From: Streptomyces roseifaciens
GTDB lineage: Bacteria > Actinomycetota > Actinomycetes > Streptomycetales > Streptomycetaceae
DNA length: 64,000 nt
Assembly (NCBI RefSeq): GCF_001445655.1
Contig: NZ_LNBE01000002.1
Coordinates: 248,001-312,000 of the forward strand
Direction: 5' to 3'
Under the pieces are notes generated by a model. That model made no database searches and was not told the origin of the DNA. It worked only from the letters and a program-made list of their open reading frames with translations. The translations under genes and the position numbers were made by a program. Below are positions 60,195 to 64,000 of the stretch, piece after piece. Positions within the stretch are counted from its first letter, which is position 1. The number at the start of each line of letters is the position of its first letter.

Positions 60195-61227
60195 GTCCTG
60201 CACCGCCCTGTCCGCCGTCGTCGGACTCCGCGAGCTTGCGGAGCCGGATCCGCCGCTGACGCGCCTCCGCGAACTGCTCGGCCACGATGCGCCGCACGAG
60301 CTGCTCGACGCTCAGGCTGGACGGCAGGAAGAGGTCGCCGCTGCCGCTGCTGTCGCGCAGCGCGGCCCGCGCGGCCTCGTCGGCCTCGGCACCCTCCACG
60401 GCCAGCTCCGCCGCCCGGGCGAGGGCGGACGTCAGCGGCCCGGCCGCGTCCGACAGCTCGTCCGCCACGCCCAGGCCGAGCAGTTCGGCCACCATCAGCC
60501 GGTGGTTCTCGCCGGGCAGGTCGCGGACGGCGGTGGTGAGCATGGCCGGCAGCGACTTGACCCCCTCGAACCAGGGCACGGGCGGGTCCTGCAGCATGCG
60601 CTCGGTCAACTGCCGCTGCATGAGGGCCTCTCCGCCGCTGAAGGCGTACGTGCCGGCCGGGCCGGAGGCCACCTCGCGGGCGAGCAGGACCGCCCCCACC
60701 AGCCAGGGCAGGCCCGGGTCGGGCCGCGGATGGCGCCAGCGGCGGGCGGCGGCGTCCATGGCCGTACGGGCCTCCAGCGCCGCCAGCCGGCGCTCGTGGT
60801 CGGACAGGAAGCGGCCCGTGTCACTGGCCAGCCGCGCCAGGACCGCCCCCAGCTCGCCGATCGCGTCCGCCGACCACTGGGTGGACGTCTCGACGCGCTC
60901 GATCCGCTTCTTCGCGTCGTGCACCTCTTCCGAGACCTCGGCCACCACGAGATCGGTCACGGTCATCCGCTCGCTGAGGTGCGTCAGCCAGCGCAGCGTG
61001 AGCTTCTGGGTGCTCAGCATCCGGTCGCGGACGGTCCGTTCGCGTATGCGGTCGCGGCCGGTCGCGCGGCCGAGCAGACGGGCGAAGAAGCCCTCGCGGG
61101 CCCCGGCGCGCGCCAGGTCGTTCGCGGTGTGCAGGTCGTTGGTCAGCTCCAGGAGCAGCCGGTCGTCGACGAGCGGCACGCCACGGGCGACGATCTCCAG
61201 GGAGAGCGTGTCCTCGGGGGCCGTCAC
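60187..61227 (-). CDS. Uncharacterised helical protein of the Hsp70-like operon
   Basis: A 346-residue protein that I do not recognise. Residues about 60-150 look coiled-coil-like (ERTVRDRMLSTQKLTLRWL, VSEEVHDAKKRIERVETST), with mainly helical sequence after that and a basic C-terminus (RQRRIRLRKLAES). No signal peptide or membrane segment. GTG 61227 overlaps the upstream stop (GTGA), and its own end overlaps the patatin start. Such adaptors may link the ATPase to the lipid-degrading enzymes; this is inference from operon order. Confidence 0.7.
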   Translation of the reverse strand: MTAPEDTLSLEIVARGVPLVDDRLLLELTNDLHTANDLARAGAREGFFARLLGRATGRDRIRERTVRDRMLSTQKLTLRWLTHLSERMTVTDLVVAEVSEEVHDAKKRIERVETSTQWSADAIGELGAVLARLASDTGRFLSDHERRLAALEARTAMDAAARRWRHPRPDPGLPWLVGAVLLAREVASGPAGTYAFSGGEALMQRQLTERMLQDPPVPWFEGVKSLPAMLTTAVRDLPGENHRLMVAELLGLGVADELSDAAGPLTSALARAAELAVEGAEADEAARAALRDSSGSGDLFLPSSLSVEQLVRRIVAEQFAEARQRRIRLRKLAESDDGGQGGAGRE

Positions 61228-62129
61228 GGTGCCTCGTCCGGGACCAGGAAGACGAACGCCTTCAGGTGGTGCTCGGGCGCCTCGCCCTTGACGGCGTAGG
61301 CCGGTGCGACGACGAAGCCCGGGGACCCGGTGTCCTGTCTGTTGTACGGCTGGTAGTCGCCCTCGGCGAGGGCTTCGATACCGACGTCGAACTGCAGGGC
61401 GGCGGGCAGTTCGACGGCGGCCATGTCCCGGACGATGCCGTTGGCCGCGTCCACGGCCTTGCGCAGCCGGGGCTCGACGCCCTCGGTCGCGTAGCCGCGC
61501 TCCGCCAGCGCGGACAGCACGCCCTCCGTCGTCGCGGCCGCGCCCTGCTGGGCCGGGGCGAAGAGGAGGTGCACGGTCTCGGCGACGGCGCGCGCCCGTG
61601 CGGCCGGCATGCCGCCGGCGATCCGGTCCCACTGCCGGGCGTCCGCGGGGCACAGCTCGCGGGCGAGGTTGCGCAGGTCCTGGTCGACCAGCCGCTGGTA
61701 GCGCTCCTTGATCTGGGAGTGGCGCCGGTGCATGTCACTCGGCGCCTCCCCGGTGGCTATGGCGTCGCGGACGCCCGCGGAGCGCAGCCGGTCCAGCAGG
61801 GTCTCCACCTGCCGGATCCGGGCCTCCAGGTGTTCCACGCGGGAGGCCATGACCGTCACCCCGTCCGACAGCTGGCCCACCGTCTCCCGCAGGCGCGTGA
61901 TGTCGTGCTGCGCGGAGACTCCCCTCCTGGACTTGGCGGTCTGCTGCTCGGCCCGCGCGTCCACGCCGTGCTGCCACGACTCCACCGCCACCAGCCGGTC
62001 GTGCAGGTCCCGCAGCTGGCCGAGCCACCACTCCTGCGAGTACTGCCCGCTCGTCGCCGCCCGCATGGAGGGGGCGGCGGGCTGCTCCTGGGAGGCCTCG
62101 TGCTCGTTCCACCCGTAGTGGTCGTACAT
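61224..62129 (-). CDS. Uncharacterised coiled-coil protein of the Hsp70-like operon
   Basis: A 301-residue protein without a recognised family. Residues about 35-125 form a strong coiled coil (LRDLHDRLVAVESWQ, ITRLRETVGQLSDGV, EHLEARIRQVETLLDRL), followed by a helical domain (IKERYQRLVDQDLRNLARELC) and a beta-like C-terminal part. ATG 62129 is preceded by GGAAGG. The gene follows the Hsp70-like ATPase stop by nine bases and is translationally coupled to the next gene, so a complex with the ATPase is likely. Confidence 0.7.
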   Translation of the reverse strand: MYDHYGWNEHEASQEQPAAPSMRAATSGQYSQEWWLGQLRDLHDRLVAVESWQHGVDARAEQQTAKSRRGVSAQHDITRLRETVGQLSDGVTVMASRVEHLEARIRQVETLLDRLRSAGVRDAIATGEAPSDMHRRHSQIKERYQRLVDQDLRNLARELCPADARQWDRIAGGMPAARARAVAETVHLLFAPAQQGAAATTEGVLSALAERGYATEGVEPRLRKAVDAANGIVRDMAAVELPAALQFDVGIEALAEGDYQPYNRQDTGSPGFVVAPAYAVKGEAPEHHLKAFVFLVPDEAP

Positions 62130-62137
62130 GGCTCGGC

Positions 62138-63964
62138 TCACCTTCCTTGCGAGGTGTCGGGGCGGTCGGTGCTGCCGCGGCCGTAGAGGTCGTCGAAGGC
62201 GACCTCGGCGCGGCGGGCGGCTCCGGACCGGCGGTCGCGGACCTCCACTTCGATCTCCGTCGTACCGAAGGAGAACGCGACGTCCAGGGAACGCTGGCTC
62301 GTGGGGAGGCCGACCGAGCCCGAGATATCGGGAATGACTTTCCCGATGGCTTCGCAGCCCTCCTCGTCCGTGTATTGCGGGTCGTGTGCGTACGTGGCGT
62401 GGATGGTCACCTGGACCGAGGTCCACTTGGGGAATACCGCCACGGTGCTCAGTGCCTGGTGGTCGGTCGGAACGAGATCGCCGCGCCGGGCCATCACGAC
62501 GAACCGGTCATTGCACTTCTCGTTTCCGTCGTCGTCGATGAAGAATTTCTCCTGGGGGTCGATGCCGTGCCGGAACGGCATGCTGCAGCCGAATCCGTAG
62601 GTGTATTTGGAGCGCCTTCCCCAGATGACGGACGGGTCGTAGGCGAAGTGCACGGCCCCGCCGAGAACGGCGACGGCGGGGTCCATCGGCGTGATCACCC
62701 GGACTTCGTGGCCGAAGCGCTGGGCGATGCGGTCGCGGAGGTAGGTGGACCGGGCGAATCCGCCCACCAGCAGCATTTGCTCGCGCCCCGTCGGCGGTCC
62801 GTCGCCGTGCGCGGCGGCCCGCTGCCGTTCGATGGTGCCGAGGATGGGGCGCACCACGGATTCGAAGAGCTTCGTGACCTCGTGGGCGGTGATCTCGATG
62901 TAGTGCGTCTCGCCCGAGGCGAGCACCGTCAGCCGGGACCTGGTCGTCTCGTCGAGGGCGTCCCAGATCTTTCCGGGGATGCTGACGAGCACCGTGTCGC
63001 TGATCACGGGGGTGCCGTCGGCGGCGGTCTCGGACACGAGCCGCACCTTCTCGGTCTCCCACTCCGACTCCAGCTGCCCGACCTCCTTGGGGAAGGCGGA
63101 CACCAGCTGTTTGAGCTGCTGCTCCCCGAAGCGGTCGGTGAGGATGTCGGTGACGAAGGCGTGGTTGACGTAGGCGGAGCCGAGGCGGTCGCCGTCGGCG
63201 ACGCGGGTCTCCTTGAGCTGTCCGGAGCCGACGCCCTCGGCGCGGATCTGGTAGCTGGTGATGTCGACGGTGCCGCCGCCGCAGTCGACGACCATGAACC
63301 GGCTGCCCGGGGTGTCGACCTCCAGCTGCCCCTCGGGGCGGTCCGGGCCGAGCACGGTGCCCGCGTTGAGCGCGCAGTAGACGGCGGCGGCCTCGGGCTC
63401 CTGCACCAGGAGCAGCCGCTCGGCGTCCCCCGGGAGCCCGGCCGAGACGGCGGCCGTCCGCATGAACTGCCGGTCGGCCTCGGTCCACATGGCGGGGATG
63501 GTCAGGCACCAGCGGATCTCGTCGGCGGTGTAGGCCGCGCCGCCGACCGCGTACCGGCCTATCTGGTCCAGTGCGGCCCCGCGGACGTGCATGAGCATGG
63601 CGGTGACGAGGTCCTTGACGGTGTCACGGCGCGCCCCCGCCAGGCGGCCCTGGAAATCCGGGATGTCCGACTTTCCCTCGCGGCCGTGAATGGCCATCTT
63701 GAACTTGCTGGCGTAGCCGAAATTCTGGGGGTTCCCGCGGGCGAGTTCGCGGTCCCAGGCATGGCGTGCCTTTTCGCCGAACTTCACCGGCTCGCCCGTC
63801 CGGTCGACCAGAACGGCGCTCAGGTCCTTCGGGTAGGTGTGGCCCCCGGATTGCGTGAACGGCTGGTAGACCACGACCCGGTGTCCCGCCGCGTCCTGGA
63901 GCGCGGAGACGGTGGCCCAGGCGAATCCGGTGCCGTGCGTTCCGAAATCGATCGCGACGATCAC
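62138..63964 (-). CDS. Hsp70-family (HSPA12-like) ATPase
   Basis: A 608-residue actin-fold ATPase. MIVAIDFGTHGTGFAWA is phosphate-1, VVDCGGGTVDI (225-235) phosphate-2, and LLVGGFARSTYL (from 399) the adenosine motif. The ATPase domain has large insertions and no DnaK-type substrate-binding domain, which fits the divergent HSPA12-like group. The C-terminal 100 residues are beta-rich. Start GTG 63964 matches the natural Hsp70 N-terminus, although no ribosome-binding site is seen and the frame is open to the right edge. First of six genes; a likely sensor or chaperone for the system. Confidence 0.83.
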   Translation of the reverse strand: MIVAIDFGTHGTGFAWATVSALQDAAGHRVVVYQPFTQSGGHTYPKDLSAVLVDRTGEPVKFGEKARHAWDRELARGNPQNFGYASKFKMAIHGREGKSDIPDFQGRLAGARRDTVKDLVTAMLMHVRGAALDQIGRYAVGGAAYTADEIRWCLTIPAMWTEADRQFMRTAAVSAGLPGDAERLLLVQEPEAAAVYCALNAGTVLGPDRPEGQLEVDTPGSRFMVVDCGGGTVDITSYQIRAEGVGSGQLKETRVADGDRLGSAYVNHAFVTDILTDRFGEQQLKQLVSAFPKEVGQLESEWETEKVRLVSETAADGTPVISDTVLVSIPGKIWDALDETTRSRLTVLASGETHYIEITAHEVTKLFESVVRPILGTIERQRAAAHGDGPPTGREQMLLVGGFARSTYLRDRIAQRFGHEVRVITPMDPAVAVLGGAVHFAYDPSVIWGRRSKYTYGFGCSMPFRHGIDPQEKFFIDDDGNEKCNDRFVVMARRGDLVPTDHQALSTVAVFPKWTSVQVTIHATYAHDPQYTDEEGCEAIGKVIPDISGSVGLPTSQRSLDVAFSFGTTEIEVEVRDRRSGAARRAEVAFDDLYGRGSTDRPDTSQGR

Positions 63965-64000
63965 CTTGGGTTTGAAAATCGCACCACGTGTTGACGGCGT

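Overview
The window is high-GC actinobacterial DNA and reads as a Streptomyces chromosome segment. Evidence: very high third-position GC, GTG starts and GTGA/ATGA start-stop overlaps, a rodlin (aerial-hypha surface protein), an NsdA-like differentiation regulator, a SARP/AfsR regulator, a DUF397 protein, and TTA (bldA-type) codons confined to a few regulatory or developmental genes. No insertion sequence, phage gene, tRNA, rRNA or CRISPR array was found.

Left part (1-11 kb): a truncated secreted penicillin/AHL-acylase-type amidohydrolase, an acyl-CoA ligase and paaK. Next comes a divergent module, fadD19-like | echA19-like - DUF35/OB-fold protein - two thiolase-fold proteins without the usual catalytic Cys. 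Its order matches the mycobacterial C24-branched sterol side-chain genes. A perfect inverted repeat sits in its divergent promoter. From 11 to 29 kb the genes are mixed: a DUF397 protein; an iron/2-oxoglutarate-type oxygenase behind a small RHVDL-type (cysteine-attenuator-like) leader peptide; a rodlin with a Gly/His tail; a divergent TetR/membrane pair with a perfect operator; a peptidoglycan amidase; an aminoglycoside-phosphotransferase-like protein divergent from an NsdA-like regulator; a PAS-PP2C phosphatase; a HEAT-repeat protein; a DUF4956 + VTC-type polyphosphate polymerase pair; an esterase; and an NAD-dependent epimerase.

Central part (30.3-39.9 kb): eight co-directional genes form what I read as an exopolysaccharide locus. 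They encode an Agd3-like (CE18-type) secreted deacetylase, a PelF-like GT4 glycosyltransferase, a polytopic membrane protein, three sugar-nucleotide enzymes, a spherulin-4/Sph3-like protein and a GH114 lipoprotein. This combines the enzyme set of fungal galactosaminogalactan clusters with a bacterial Pel-type synthase, and the membrane gene carries a TTA codon at position 4. It is the strongest candidate for an undescribed system. An 826-bp non-coding region with a G-rich tract, a nested hairpin and a direct repeat precedes it.

Right part (40-64 kb): a YchJ protein, a beta-propeller, a NodB deacetylase, a FUSC membrane protein with an operator-like repeat, an FAD-binding protein, an MFS exporter overlapping an MmyB-like regulator tail to tail, a cation exchanger and a YbdK ligase. 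A c-di-AMP (ydaO-type) riboswitch precedes an NlpC/P60 endopeptidase, followed by three stacked hairpins, a streptogrisin-type protease and a TTA-containing SARP/NB-ARC regulator. The last operon (63964 to 57733, minus strand) encodes an Hsp70-like ATPase, two uncharacterised proteins, a patatin, a glycerophosphodiester phosphodiesterase and a two-TM DUF4231 protein. It is a second candidate for an uncharacterised membrane- or lipid-directed system.
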